Assembly (NCBI RefSeq): GCF_010727945.1
Contig: NZ_AP022569.1
Span: 2,914,001 to 2,978,000 of the forward strand
Source: Mycobacterium cookii
GTDB taxonomy: Bacteria; Actinomycetota; Actinomycetes; Mycobacteriales; Mycobacteriaceae
Length of the DNA: 64,000 bases
Reading direction: 5' to 3'
The position numbers and the translations under genes are program-made. Shown here one piece after another: positions 1 to 9,039 of this stretch; positions within the stretch are counted from its first letter, which is position 1; every line of letters starts with the position of its first letter. The notes beneath the pieces are model-generated. The model was not told the origin of the DNA and did not search any database. It saw nothing but the letters and a program-made list of their open reading frames with translations.

Positions 1-546
1 GACCGACCGGACGATCGCGCCGAGGTTCCGCGGGTCGGAGATGTTGTCCAGGGCAACCAGAAGAGCCGGCGGAGTGCGCGAGGCCGCCGCAAGCAACTCG
101 TCGGGGTGGACGTAGTTGTAGGGCGGCACCTGCAACGCGATGCCCTGGTGCAACCCGTTGGTGGCGATCCGATCGAGATCGGTGCGCGGCACTTCGAGGA
201 TCGCGATACCGGAATCGGCTGCCAGCGTGACGGATTCACTGAGGCGTTCGTCGGCCTGGGCGCCGAGCGCGACATACAGCGCGGTCGCCGGAACACCGGC
301 CCGCAGGCACTCGAGCACCGGGTTGCGGCCCAGCACCGTCTCGAAGTCGTCGTCCTTGCGCTTCGCGGGGCGCCGCGCTTGCGCCTTGGCCCGTTTGGCG
401 GCCGGATGATTGGGCCGCATGTGCGCGGGCGGAGTGGCGCCGCGCCCTTCCAGGCCGCGGCGGCGCTGACCGCCGGACCCGACCGTCGGCCCCTTCTTCG
501 TGCCGGCTTTGCGGATGGCGCCGCGGCGCTGCGAATTACCGGCCAT
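1..546 (-). CDS. rlmB: 23S rRNA (guanosine-2'-O-)-methyltransferase RlmB-like, partial (C-terminus outside window)
   Basis: SPOUT-class RNA 2'-O-ribose methyltransferase (TrmH/RlmB family, Rv3579c position). The ATG start ([13 protein letters not shown]) lies 11 bp inside the 3' end of cysS, so the two genes are translationally linked. The first ~75 residues are a very basic Lys/Arg/Ala-rich extension. The substrate-binding domain follows ([17 protein letters not shown], then [17 protein letters not shown]), and the reading frame leaves the window at the start of the knotted catalytic domain ([20 protein letters not shown]), whose N-x-x-x-R motif is typical of the family. The SAM-binding knot is not visible. 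Identity is secure at family level; the exact modified nucleotide is inferred. Confidence 0.88.
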   Translation of the reverse strand, partial: MAGNSQRRGAIRKAGTKKGPTVGSGGQRRRGLEGRGATPPAHMRPNHPAAKRAKAQARRPAKRKDDDFETVLGRNPVLECLRAGVPATALYVALGAQADERLSESVTLAADSGIAILEVPRTDLDRIATNGLHQGIALQVPPYNYVHPDELLAAASRTPPALLVALDNISDPRNLGAIVRSV

Positions 547-1957
547 CGGCGTGGCTTCCCAACGACCACTGCGGGCCGTCGGATGTGTCGGTGACCTCGA
601 CACCGGCGTCCTTGAGCCGATCCCGGATCTCGTCGGCCAGCTTCCAATCACGTTGCACGCGAGCCTGTTCGCGGCGATGCAGCTCGGAGCGGACCAGCAC
701 GTCGACCGCCTCCAGCGCGGCGGACGTCTCGTCACGCGATTCCCAACGCTCGTGCAGCGGGTCGCAGCCGAGGATGTCCATCATCGCGCGGATCTCGCCG
801 GCGTGAGTCATCGCGCCGTCGTGGTCACCGGCGTCCAATGCGCGGTTTCCCTCGGCGCGGGTGCGGTGCACTTCGGCCAGCGCGGTCGGTACGGCCAGGT
901 CGTCGTTGAGCGCGGCGGCGAACTGCGGTGTGCACTGCCCGAGTTCGACTACACCGACCCGGGTGCGCACCCGGTGCAGGAAATCCTCGATGCCGACGTA
1001 GGCGTTTACCGCGTCCTTCAGGGCCGTCTCGGAGAACTCCAGCATCGAGCGGTAGTGCGCGCTGCCCAGGTAGTAGCGCAACTCGGCGGGACGGACCCGC
1101 TGCAGCATGGCCGGGATCGACAGCACGTTGCCCAGCGACTTGCTCATCTTCTCGCCGCCCATGGTGACCCAGCCGTTGTGCAACCAGTAGCGCGCGAACT
1201 GGTCGCCGGCGGCGCGACTCTGAGCGATCTCGTTCTCATGGTGGGGGAATACCAAATCCATTCCACCGCAATGGATATCAAATTCCGGTCCGAGATAGGT
1301 GCGGGCCATCGCGGAGCATTCCAGATGCCAGCCGGGCCGTCCGCGGCCCCACGGCGTCGGCCATGACGGCTCGCCGGGCTTGGCGCCCTTCCACAGCGTG
1401 AAGTCGCGCTGATCCCGCTTGCCGGTGGCCACGCCCTCACCTTGGTGCACATCGTCGATCTTGTGCCCCGACAGCCGGCCGTATTCGGGGTAGCTCAGCA
1501 CATCGAAATAGACGTCGCCGCAGCCCTTTTGACCTGGGTACGCGCTGCCCGACTCGATCAGCCGCTCGATCAGCTCCACCATCTGGGTGATGTGGCCGGT
1601 GGCCCGGGGTTCGGCCGACGGCGGCAAGACGCCCAGCGCGTCGTAGGCGGCCGAGAACGCCCGCTCGAAGGTGGCCGCCCACTCCCACCACGGGCGGTCG
1701 GCCGCGGCGGCCTTATTGAGGATCTTGTCGTCGATGTCAGTGACGTTGCGGATGAACGCGACGTCGCAGCCGCGAGCCATCAGCCATCGCCGCAGGATGT
1801 CAAAGGCCACCCCGCTGCGCACATGACCGATGTGCGGCAGGCCCTGCACTGTGGCGCCGCACAGATAGATGGAGACATGGCCGGGGCGCAACGGGACGAA
1901 ATCACGCACGGCACCGGCTGCCGTGTCGTGTAGCCGCAGGCCGGCGCTATCGGTCAC
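536..1957 (-). CDS. cysS: cysteinyl-tRNA synthetase
   Basis: Class I aminoacyl-tRNA synthetase charging tRNA-Cys, 473 aa. The HIGH motif appears as HIGH in [10 protein letters not shown], the zinc-site residues include YLCGATVQG and the later [10 protein letters not shown] and FPHHENE segments, and the KMSKS loop is present as [11 protein letters not shown]. The C-terminal helical anticodon-binding part ends [13 protein letters not shown] chose the GTG giving [11 protein letters not shown] because it matches the M. tuberculosis CysS1 N-terminus and sits 8 nt after a TAAGCT -10 box, consistent with a leaderless transcript. A longer in-frame reading to 2032 exists but lacks homology. It has the KMSKS of a true synthetase; the mycothiol ligase MshC is the paralogue to exclude. 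Confidence 0.95.
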   Translation of the reverse strand: MTDSAGLRLHDTAAGAVRDFVPLRPGHVSIYLCGATVQGLPHIGHVRSGVAFDILRRWLMARGCDVAFIRNVTDIDDKILNKAAAADRPWWEWAATFERAFSAAYDALGVLPPSAEPRATGHITQMVELIERLIESGSAYPGQKGCGDVYFDVLSYPEYGRLSGHKIDDVHQGEGVATGKRDQRDFTLWKGAKPGEPSWPTPWGRGRPGWHLECSAMARTYLGPEFDIHCGGMDLVFPHHENEIAQSRAAGDQFARYWLHNGWVTMGGEKMSKSLGNVLSIPAMLQRVRPAELRYYLGSAHYRSMLEFSETALKDAVNAYVGIEDFLHRVRTRVGVVELGQCTPQFAAALNDDLAVPTALAEVHRTRAEGNRALDAGDHDGAMTHAGEIRAMMDILGCDPLHERWESRDETSAALEAVDVLVRSELHRREQARVQRDWKLADEIRDRLKDAGVEVTDTSDGPQWSLGSHADGR

Positions 1958-1965
1958 GACGTGCC

Positions 1966-1971
1966 AGCTTA
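1966..1971 (-). promoter_or_regulatory. -10 box of cysS, leaderless promoter candidate
   Basis: TAAGCT on the minus strand, followed by GGCACGTC and then the GTG start of cysS. The spacing places +1 at or next to the start codon. The 18-bp block from the -10 box through the start codon is identical to the one at lysS. No clear -35 box is visible. Confidence 0.55.
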
Positions 1972-2001
1972 CCGGGCCGAATACGCCGTCGATGACCACA
2001 G

Positions 2002-2028
2002 CGTCGTGTTCGCGGAGCGAACACGACG
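2002..2028. repeat. perfect 12-bp inverted repeat with 3-nt loop (hairpin) between ispF and cysS
   Basis: CGTCGTGTTCGC, loop GGA, then GCGAACACGACG: a perfect 12-bp stem. It lies in the 109-bp gap between ispF and cysS. There is no T-run on either side, so it would be an 'I-shaped' hairpin: a possible terminator/attenuator for ispF readthrough or a dispersed palindrome. Function is inferred. Confidence 0.6.
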
Positions 2029-2066
2029 GCAAGGGAAACGATCACCGAGATGCCAAAGCGCGAGAT

Positions 2067-2540
2067 CTAGTCCGTTTCGATCAGCAGAGCCGTCGCGATC
2101 GCCGCCCGGCCCTCACCGCGCCCGGTCAGCCCGAGCCCGTCGGTGGTGGTCGCCGACACCGACACCGGCGCGTCCAGCACCTCCGACAACGTCGTCTGCG
2201 CCTCGGCGCGTCGCGGGCCGATTCGGGGACGGTTGCCGATCACCTGGACGGCCGCATTGCCGACCCGGCAGCCGTGCCGCGCAAGCAGGTCGGCGACGTG
2301 GCGCAGCATGGTCATGCCGCTGGCACCGGCCCACTGCGGGTCGTCGACACCGAACACATCGCCGATGTCGCCCAGCCCGGCCGCCGATAGCAGCGCATCG
2401 CACAGCGCATGCACCGCGACGTCGCCGTCGGAGTGCCCGGCGCAGCCGTCGTCGTCGGGAAACAGCAGGCCCAGCAGCCAGCACGGCCTGCCGGATTCGA
2501 TTACGTGCACGTCGGTGCCGACGCCGACCCGGAAGCTCAC
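2067..2540 (-). CDS. ispF: 2-C-methyl-D-erythritol 2,4-cyclodiphosphate synthase
   Basis: MEP-pathway enzyme converting CDP-methylerythritol 2-phosphate to the cyclic diphosphate, 157 aa, forming trimers. Metal ligands are visible in GVGTDVH (Asp-Val-His) and in [17 protein letters not shown] (His), and the C-terminal region [17 protein letters not shown] is the family signature. The GTG start overlaps the end of ispD by 4 bp (GTGA), so translation is coupled to ispD. This is the usual mycobacterial carD-ispD-ispF order. Length equals the family norm. Confidence 0.95.
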   Translation of the reverse strand: MSFRVGVGTDVHVIESGRPCWLLGLLFPDDDGCAGHSDGDVAVHALCDALLSAAGLGDIGDVFGVDDPQWAGASGMTMLRHVADLLARHGCRVGNAAVQVIGNRPRIGPRRAEAQTTLSEVLDAPVSVSATTTDGLGLTGRGEGRAAIATALLIETD

Positions 2541-3208
2541 TGGGCCACGATCGCTTGCGCCAGCATCAAGTCCAACCGGGTGGTGATCTTGAAGGCCAGC
2601 GGGTCGCCGGGAACCACCTGCACCTGGCCGCCGATGCGCTCGACCAGCGAGGCGTCGTCGGTGAAATCGGCCGTTCCGGCCTGCTGGTAGGCCCGCAGCA
2701 GCAGGTCGGTGGCGAAACCCTGCGGGGTCTGCACGGCCCGCAGCCCGGCCCGGTCCGGCGTGCCCAGCACCGCACCGTTGGCGTCGACGGCCTTGACGGT
2801 GTCGGACAAGGGCAGCACCGGGATGACGGCCGGATGCCCGGCTCGCAGCGCCTCGACCACCCGCACCACCAGATCGGGCGGTGTCAGAGCGCGTGCGGCG
2901 TCGTGGACCAGCACAAAGTCAGGATTTTCGCCGTCGGTGACGGCCGCCAACGCCCGGCTGACCGAGTCGCCGCGATTGGCGCCCCCGGCGACGACGGTCG
3001 CATCACTGCCCAGGATCAGCTTGGCCCGGTCTGTGCGGTCGGCGGGAACCGCCACCACCACGTAATCGACGACACCCGACTCGAGCAGGCCGTCGACGGC
3101 GCGCTCAACCAGGGTCCGTCCCTCGAGCTGATAAAAAGCCTTCGGTACACCGGCTGCCAGCCGTTCACCGGATCCGGCAGCCGGAACCACCGCGACCGTG
3201 CTGGTCAA
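2537..3208 (-). CDS. ispD: 2-C-methyl-D-erythritol 4-phosphate cytidylyltransferase
   Basis: MEP-pathway enzyme making CDP-methylerythritol, 223 aa. The nucleotide-binding N-terminus [19 protein letters not shown] contains the G-x-G-x-R/K signature, and the catalytic region shows [12 protein letters not shown] and [18 protein letters not shown] is near the C-terminus. I chose the TTG start (LTSTVAVVP) because a GAGGA ribosome-binding site lies 6 nt upstream and it aligns with the known N-terminus; upstream in-frame sequence belongs to another frame of carD. It follows carD by 25 bp and overlaps ispF by 4 bp. Confidence 0.93.
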   Translation of the reverse strand: MTSTVAVVPAAGSGERLAAGVPKAFYQLEGRTLVERAVDGLLESGVVDYVVVAVPADRTDRAKLILGSDATVVAGGANRGDSVSRALAAVTDGENPDFVLVHDAARALTPPDLVVRVVEALRAGHPAVIPVLPLSDTVKAVDANGAVLGTPDRAGLRAVQTPQGFATDLLLRAYQQAGTADFTDDASLVERIGGQVQVVPGDPLAFKITTRLDLMLAQAIVAQ

Positions 3209-3233
3209 ACCCGGTCCTCGTGCATCAGGGAAT

Positions 3234-4036
<803 letters not shown>

Positions 4037-4627
4037 GTGATTCGCTTCGACTACCGCGACTCGAAATCCCGCTCGAGTCGTCGCTCGGCAAGGGCCGCTG
4101 TGTTGGCTGCCGGTGCCGTGATCGGCGCTGTGACGGTCACCGGCTGCGGTGCCGGGCAGCTTTCACAGACCGCGATGCAGCAATCCGCGGTCGACGGCAA
4201 CGCCGCGGTGGTCAAGAACGTCGCGTTGCGCAACGTCCGCATTCAGGCCGCGCAGACCGGCGACTTCCTGCGCCCGGGCGCCACGGTGGACCTGGTGCTG
4301 GTCGCGGTCAACCAGTCGCCGGACACCGCCGACAAGCTGATCGGCGTCACCACCGACATCGGCACGGTGACGGTGACCGGCGACCCGACGCTGCCCCCCA
4401 GCGGCGTGCTGTTCTTCGGCGCCCAGAACGGCCAGACAAAGCAAGCCGATCGCGCCATTGAGGCAGGCGACACGGTCAAGGCGACCATCGCGCTGACCAA
4501 GCCGATCACCAACGGCCCGAACTACGACGTGACCTTCACCTTCGAGAAGGCCGGCAGCGTCAACGTCGCGGTGCCGATTTCGGCGCCCGAGGGTCCCCGG
4601 CAAAACGAACCGCCGAAGCCGGCCTAA
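4037..4627 (+). CDS. lpqE: lipoprotein LpqE
   Basis: Secreted lipoprotein, 196 aa (Rv3584 type), function unknown. The GTG start is fixed by AGGAGG 6 nt upstream. A twin-arginine-like basic N-terminus (RSSRRSARAA) precedes a hydrophobic segment and a good lipobox VTG-C, giving lipid-modified Cys37. The mature part contains a copper-chaperone-like beta-sandwich pattern (ALRNVRIQA, FLRPGATVDLVLVAVNQSPDTADKLIGVTTD), reminiscent of PCu_AC-type proteins, but the Met/His copper ligands are not evident. The C-terminus is Pro-rich. Confidence 0.88.
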   Translation: MIRFDYRDSKSRSSRRSARAAVLAAGAVIGAVTVTGCGAGQLSQTAMQQSAVDGNAAVVKNVALRNVRIQAAQTGDFLRPGATVDLVLVAVNQSPDTADKLIGVTTDIGTVTVTGDPTLPPSGVLFFGAQNGQTKQADRAIEAGDTVKATIALTKPITNGPNYDVTFTFEKAGSVNVAVPISAPEGPRQNEPPKPA

Positions 4628-4655
4628 CCTCCCCTGATCTGTCGGACCATCCGGA

Positions 4656-4661
4656 TACCGT
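4656..4661 (+). promoter_or_regulatory. -10 box of radA, leaderless promoter candidate
   Basis: GA-TACCGT followed by six bases (CACCGG) and the radA GTG. The same TANNNT-N6-GTG arrangement is seen at 57087 and 47568. Confidence 0.45.
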
Positions 4662-4667
4662 CACCGG

Positions 4668-6098
4668 GTGGCCAAGGCACGTTCGCAGTACCGCTGTTCG
4701 GAGTGCCGCCACGTCACCGCGAAATGGGTCGGCCGCTGCCTGGAGTGCGGCACCTGGGGTTCGGTCGACGAGGTGGCCGTGCTCAGCGCCGTGCGGGGCA
4801 GCACTCGCGCCGTCGTCAGCCCGTCCTCAGCCGCGGTACCGATCACCTCGATCGAGGCCGACGGAACCCGGCACTGCCCCACCGGCATCGACGAACTCGA
4901 CCGGGTGCTGGGCGGCGGCGTGGTGCCGGGCTCGGTGACGCTGCTCGCGGGTGACCCGGGGGTGGGTAAGTCCACGTTGCTACTCAAGGTTGCTCATCAG
5001 TGGGCGGCGTCGGGGCGGCGGGCGCTGTACGTGTCGGGTGAGGAGTCGCGCGGCCAGATTCGGATGCGCGCCGACCGGACCGGTTGCAGCGACGACGAGC
5101 TTTATCTGGCCGCCGAGTCGGATCTTCATGCGGTGCTTGGCCACATCGAGGCGGTGCAGCCCACCCTGGTAGTCGTCGACTCGGTGCAGACCATGTGCAG
5201 CACCGACACCGACGGCGTCACCGGCGGTGTCACGCAGGTCCGGGCCGTCACCGCCGCGCTGACCGCCGCGGCGAAAACCACTGGCGTGCCGCTGATCCTG
5301 GTCGGTCACGTCACCAAGGACGGGGCGATCGCCGGCCCTCGGTCGCTCGAGCATCTCGTCGACGTGGTGCTGCATTTCGAGGGTGATCGCAATTCGCTGC
5401 TGCGCATGGTTCGCGGCGTGAAGAATCGCTTCGGAGCGGCCGACGAAGTCGGTTGTTTTCTGTTGCAGGACAGCGGGATTGAAGGCGTTGCCGACGCGTC
5501 CGGGCTGTTTCTGGATCAGCGGCCGCAGCCGGTGTCGGGTACCGCGATCACCGTGACGCTCGACGGCAAGCGCCCGCTGGTCGGCGAGATCCAAGCGTTG
5601 CTGGCCGAGCCGTCGGGCAGCTCGCCGCGCCGCGCGGTCAGCGGCATCGACCACGCCCGGGCCGCGATGATCGCAGCGGTGCTGGAAAAGCACGCCCGGC
5701 TGAAAATCGCCGTCAACGACGTGTACCTGTCGACCGTGGGCGGTATGCGTCTGACCGACCCGTCGTCGGATCTGGCGGTTGCCGCAGCGCTGGCGTCGGC
5801 CTACGTGGATCTGCCGATGCCGGCGACGGCGGTGATGATCGGCGAAGTCGGATTGGCCGGAGATCTGCGGCGGGTCGGCGGCATGGAGCGGCGGCTGGCC
5901 GAGGCCGCCCGGCAGGGCTTCACCACCGCGCTGGTCCCGTCGGGTACCGACGCGGTGCCACCGGGCCTGCGGGTGTTGCAGGCGCCCACCATCGTCGCCG
6001 CGCTGGAGCACATGCTCAACCTCGGCGAGCACCGCAGCAAAGCTCCGACCCGACCACATCGACTGGACGCGCCGCCGACGGAGCACAATGACTGGTGA
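4668..6098 (+). CDS. radA: DNA repair protein RadA (Sms)
   Basis: RecA-related helicase-like protein that promotes branch migration in recombinational repair, 476 aa. Domain order: N-terminal C4 zinc finger (YRCSEC ... [10 protein letters not shown]), RecA-like ATPase with Walker [11 protein letters not shown] and the RadA-specific motif KNRFG ([15 protein letters not shown]), then a C-terminal Lon-protease-like domain without the catalytic serine ([26 protein letters not shown]). The GTG start gives the zinc finger at the very N-terminus. The stop overlaps the disA start, so radA-disA are coupled; DisA is known to interact with RadA in mycobacteria. Confidence 0.96.
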   Translation: MAKARSQYRCSECRHVTAKWVGRCLECGTWGSVDEVAVLSAVRGSTRAVVSPSSAAVPITSIEADGTRHCPTGIDELDRVLGGGVVPGSVTLLAGDPGVGKSTLLLKVAHQWAASGRRALYVSGEESRGQIRMRADRTGCSDDELYLAAESDLHAVLGHIEAVQPTLVVVDSVQTMCSTDTDGVTGGVTQVRAVTAALTAAAKTTGVPLILVGHVTKDGAIAGPRSLEHLVDVVLHFEGDRNSLLRMVRGVKNRFGAADEVGCFLLQDSGIEGVADASGLFLDQRPQPVSGTAITVTLDGKRPLVGEIQALLAEPSGSSPRRAVSGIDHARAAMIAAVLEKHARLKIAVNDVYLSTVGGMRLTDPSSDLAVAAALASAYVDLPMPATAVMIGEVGLAGDLRRVGGMERRLAEAARQGFTTALVPSGTDAVPPGLRVLQAPTIVAALEHMLNLGEHRSKAPTRPHRLDAPPTEHNDW

Positions 6099-7210
6099 TG
6101 AGTACGGGGAAATCGAACACGAACGGATCGGCGCAGCCGGCACGTCCCACCCTGCGTGAAGCGGTGGCCCGGCTGGCGCCGGGAACCGCCCTGCGCGACG
6201 GCCTGGAACGCATCCTGCGCGGCCGGACCGGCGCCCTGATAGTCCTGGGCTACGACGACAGTGTCGAGGCCATCTGCGACGGCGGCTTCTCGCTCGACGT
6301 CCGGTACGCGCCGACCCGGCTGCGAGAACTCTGCAAGATGGACGGAGCGGTCGTGCTGTCCACCGACGGCAGCCGGATTCTGCGGGCCAACGTGCAGCTG
6401 GTGCCCGATCCGTCGATACCCACCGACGAATCCGGGACCCGGCACCGATCGGCCGAGCGGGCCGCCAGCCAGGTCGGCTATCCGGTGATCTCAGTCAGCC
6501 ACTCGATGAGCATCGTGACCGTCTACCTCAGCGGTGAGCGCCACGTGCTGGCCGACTCGTCGACCATCTTGTCGCGGGCCAATCAGGCCATCGCGACGCT
6601 GGAACGGTACAAGGCCCGGCTCGACGAGGTCAGCAGGCAGCTGTCGCGGGCGGAGATCGAGGACTTCGTGGCGCTGCGCGACGTGATGACGGTGGTGCAG
6701 CGGCTCGAGCTGGTCCGCCGGATCGGCGTGGAACTCGACAACGAGGTCGTCGAACTGGGCACCGACGGACGCCAGCTGCGGCTGCAGCTCGAAGAACTGC
6801 TCGGCGGCAACGACGCGTCGCGGGAGTTGATCGTGCGCGACTACCACGCCAACCCCGAGCCACTGTCCAAGGCCGAGCTCGCGGTCACACTCGAGGAGCT
6901 GGACGCGATGTCCGACGCCGAGCTGCTCGACTTCACCACGATGGCAAAGGTTTTCGGCTATCCGCCGACGGCGGAGGCCCAGGACTCGGCGGTCAGCTCG
7001 CGCGGCTACCGCGCCATGTCGGAGATCCCACGGCTGCAGTTCGCCCACGCCGACCGGCTGGTCCGCGAGTTCGGCTCGCTGCAGGGCCTGCTGGCGGCCA
7101 GCGCCGGCGACCTGGAGGCCGTCGAAGGGATCGGCGAAATCTGGGCCCGCCATGTGCGCGAGGGCCTCTCGCAATTGGCGGAGTCGACGATCGCCGACCC
7201 GCTCAGCTAG
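6098..7210 (+). CDS. disA: diadenylate cyclase DisA (DNA integrity scanning protein)
   Basis: Condenses two ATP to cyclic di-AMP; octameric, DNA-binding, 370 aa. The DAC domain shows both signatures: DGA in [10 protein letters not shown] and RHR in [12 protein letters not shown] helical linker and a C-terminal helix-hairpin-helix DNA-binding domain ([32 protein letters not shown]) follow. Start: the ATG at TGATG overlaps the radA stop by one base; a GTG three bases earlier is equally possible. The N-terminal ~15 residues are variable between species. It ends 2 bp from the convergent membrane-protein gene. Confidence 0.96.
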   Translation: MSTGKSNTNGSAQPARPTLREAVARLAPGTALRDGLERILRGRTGALIVLGYDDSVEAICDGGFSLDVRYAPTRLRELCKMDGAVVLSTDGSRILRANVQLVPDPSIPTDESGTRHRSAERAASQVGYPVISVSHSMSIVTVYLSGERHVLADSSTILSRANQAIATLERYKARLDEVSRQLSRAEIEDFVALRDVMTVVQRLELVRRIGVELDNEVVELGTDGRQLRLQLEELLGGNDASRELIVRDYHANPEPLSKAELAVTLEELDAMSDAELLDFTTMAKVFGYPPTAEAQDSAVSSRGYRAMSEIPRLQFAHADRLVREFGSLQGLLAASAGDLEAVEGIGEIWARHVREGLSQLAESTIADPLS

Positions 7211-7212
7211 CC

Positions 7213-8007
7213 CTAGCCGCCGGGGGCGGGTGCCGGGCCGGGCAGTGGTCCGGGGGCCGGCGGGCCGGGCACTCCCGGTAGCTGCGGAGGCGCGGCGCCC
7301 GGAGCCAGCGGCGGCGCCAGGATGAACGGCACCGCCAGCGAACGTAGATTCCCCAGTTGCACGACGAGGTTGTAGGTGCCGGGCCCGATCGCCGGCCGCG
7401 GCAGCGGGCAATGTGGCGCCGAGCCCATACCGGTCCAGGTCACCGCGGTGGTCACCTGTTCGCCCGGCGCGAATGTCTTGACCAGGGTTTCGTTGGACGG
7501 CGCGCAGTCCAGGTTCGACCAGAGCCGCTTGTTGTCCAGCGAGTAGACGTAGGCGGCCAGCACCGCGGCGCCGACGTCGCGCTTGCAGGCCACCAGCCCG
7601 ATGTTCGTCACGACCATGACGAACTTCGGCTGGTCGCCGATCGCGTACTGGGGCAGGTTGGTCAGACCCTTGACGGCCAGCGTGGAGTCGGGGCAGTCGT
7701 CGCCTTCTTTGAGAATCGGCGGCGGCTGCACGGCGGCCGTCGGCGTCTCGGCGGGCTGGTCGGGGTTCTCCCCTGCCGGCGGCTCGACCTGCGTCTTGAC
7801 CTCAGGTCCCGGATTCTGCTGGCCTTGTGCGGCAGGCTTTTTGGCGGGGCCGGAGCTGTTGGCGCCGGCGCTGCTGCTCAACACGGCGACGATGATCGCG
7901 ACGACGACGGCGACCACGACGACCGCGAGGCCGATCGCCAATCCCCGGCGTCGCCAGTAGATCTCCGGCGGTAGCGGCCCCCGTGGTTCCAGATCCAGCA
8001 CATTCAC
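7213..8007 (-). CDS. conserved membrane-anchored protein (Rv3587c type)
   Basis: 264 aa protein of unknown function. A short basic cytoplasmic N-terminus (EPRGPLPPEIYWRRRG) is followed by one strongly hydrophobic helix (residues ~20-43, Val/Ala/Ile only), then a Pro/Gln-rich linker and an exported domain with three cysteines (EGDDCPDSTLAVKGL, GLVACKRDVG, NLDCAPSNETL) and a beta-sandwich look. The C-terminus is Pro/Gly-rich. The GTG start reproduces the length known in M. tuberculosis; an ATG at 8061 would add 18 residues and cannot be excluded because neither has a clear ribosome-binding site. Confidence 0.85.
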   Translation of the reverse strand: MNVLDLEPRGPLPPEIYWRRRGLAIGLAVVVVAVVVAIIVAVLSSSAGANSSGPAKKPAAQGQQNPGPEVKTQVEPPAGENPDQPAETPTAAVQPPPILKEGDDCPDSTLAVKGLTNLPQYAIGDQPKFVMVVTNIGLVACKRDVGAAVLAAYVYSLDNKRLWSNLDCAPSNETLVKTFAPGEQVTTAVTWTGMGSAPHCPLPRPAIGPGTYNLVVQLGNLRSLAVPFILAPPLAPGAAPPQLPGVPGPPAPGPLPGPAPAPGG

Positions 8008-8158
8008 ACGGTAAGCCCAGGTCACGTCGACTCGGGCGACATAACTCGGCGTGTCGCCCATTCAGCTGACGTGTCGATCGTGCTGCGCCGCGCACTGCCG
8101 CCTGGTCAAACGAGGTATCCGGCCGAACTCAGCACCCGGGCGCCGACTGATCAACTAT

Positions 8159-8178
8159 TTGATAAAATTTTCAATCAA
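8159..8178 (+). promoter_or_regulatory. putative ArsR operator overlapping the -10 of the hydrogenase-like operon
   Basis: TTGATAAAATTTTCAATCAA: perfect TTGAT/ATCAA arms around a 10-bp AT-rich centre that contains a strong -10 (TAAAAT, 8163-8168). A second perfect palindrome CAATCGATTG (8176-8185) abuts it. The block is strikingly A+T-rich for this genome and lies 35-55 bp before the arsR gene. ArsR-family repressors bind such imperfect repeats over their own promoter, so autorepression is inferred. No DosR box (GGGACT-N-AGTCCC type) is visible. Confidence 0.6.
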
Positions 8179-8213
8179 TCGATTGCAGGAACTAAGAAGC
8201 CTTCGGGAGGACA

Positions 8214-8555
8214 GTGGATTCGCAGCCGCTTTACAAGCTCAAAGGCGAGTTCTTCAAGACGCTCGGTCATCCGGCACGCGTCAGGATCTTGGAATTGCTG
8301 GCGGTGCACGACCAATCGGTGGGTGAGCTGGCGTTGGAGGTCGGGATCGAGTTGTCCAATTTGTCGCAGCAATTAGGGGTGCTGCGACGGGCGGGTGTGG
8401 TCAACGCTCGTAAGGACGGCAACAACGTGATCTATTCGATTGCGTCCCCAGACATCGCGGAGTTGCTCGCCGTGGCACGCAAGGTGTTGACGCGAATGCT
8501 GAGCGATCGGGTCGCCGTCTTGGACGACCTGCGCGCCGGCGGATCGTCGGAATAG
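8214..8555 (+). CDS. ArsR/SmtB-family transcriptional regulator (Rv0081 homologue)
   Basis: 113-aa winged-helix repressor. The sequence YKLKGEFFKTLGHPARVRILELLAVHD...LSNLSQQLGVLRRAGVVNARKDGNNVIYSIA is the complete ArsR fold: the recognition helix is SNLSQQLGVLRRAG and the wing is RKDGNNVIYS. The canonical metal-site ELCVCDL motif in the recognition helix is replaced by ELSNLSQQL with no cysteine, so it should not sense metals through that site. The GTG start has GGGAGG 3 nt upstream. It heads a seven-gene operon and closely resembles Rv0081, a hub regulator of the M. tuberculosis hypoxia response. Confidence 0.93.
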   Translation: MDSQPLYKLKGEFFKTLGHPARVRILELLAVHDQSVGELALEVGIELSNLSQQLGVLRRAGVVNARKDGNNVIYSIASPDIAELLAVARKVLTRMLSDRVAVLDDLRAGGSSE

Positions 8556-8559
8556 CACG

Positions 8560-9039
8560 ATGGGCTGGATCCGCAAGATCCTCCTGGTTGGCCGCGTCGT
8601 TGAGCCGGCAGACGCGAGGCCGAAACCATCGGTGAAACCACCTACGGGAATCCGCGGAACGCTGTCGATCCGCCACGTCGATGCAGGTTCGTGCAACGGC
8701 TGCGAGGTGGAGATCTCGGGCGCATTCGGGCCGGTGTACGACGCCGAAAGGTTCGGGACTCGGTTGGTGGCCTCACCCCGGCACGCCGACGCGCTGCTGG
8801 TGACCGGCGTTGTGACGCGCAATATGGTTGAGCCGCTGCGAAATACGCTAGATGCGACTCCGCGGCCGCGGGTGGTGATCGCGTGCGGGGACTGCGCGCT
8901 GAACCGAGGTGTTTTCGGGGACGCGTACGGCGTGGTCGGCGCGGTGGGTGAAGTGGTGCCTGTCGACGTTGAGATTCCGGGATGTCCGCCCACACCCAGT
9001 GACATCGTCGCGGGCTTGCGATCGGTGACGGGAAAGTGA
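8560..9039 (+). CDS. NuoB/HycG-like [4Fe-4S] subunit of a hydrogenase-related membrane complex (Rv0082 type)
   Basis: 159-aa small subunit of the group 4 hydrogenase/complex I family, carrying the proximal (N2-type) cluster. All four cluster ligands are present: Cys45 and Cys48 (SCNGCE), Cys109 or Cys112 (ACGDC) and Cys142 (GCPP). It would pass electrons at the interface with the large subunit. It starts 4 bp after arsR and overlaps the next gene by 4 bp. Unlike its partner large subunit, which has lost the nickel ligands, this subunit is intact, so an electron-transfer role remains plausible. Confidence 0.92.
   Translation: MGWIRKILLVGRVVEPADARPKPSVKPPTGIRGTLSIRHVDAGSCNGCEVEISGAFGPVYDAERFGTRLVASPRHADALLVTGVVTRNMVEPLRNTLDATPRPRVVIACGDCALNRGVFGDAYGVVGAVGEVVPVDVEIPGCPPTPSDIVAGLRSVTGK

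Noticed and set aside
1958..2032. 75-bp N-terminal extension of cysS
   Set aside because: The extension has no similarity to the family and would place the -10 and the hairpin inside the gene.
4980..6143. 387-codon open frame antisense to radA
   Set aside because: No domain, no ribosome-binding site, composition typical of the reverse of a high-GC gene.
8008..8213. Mobile-element boundary left of the hydrogenase-like operon
   Set aside because: No inverted repeats, direct repeats, transposase or integrase remnants could be seen.
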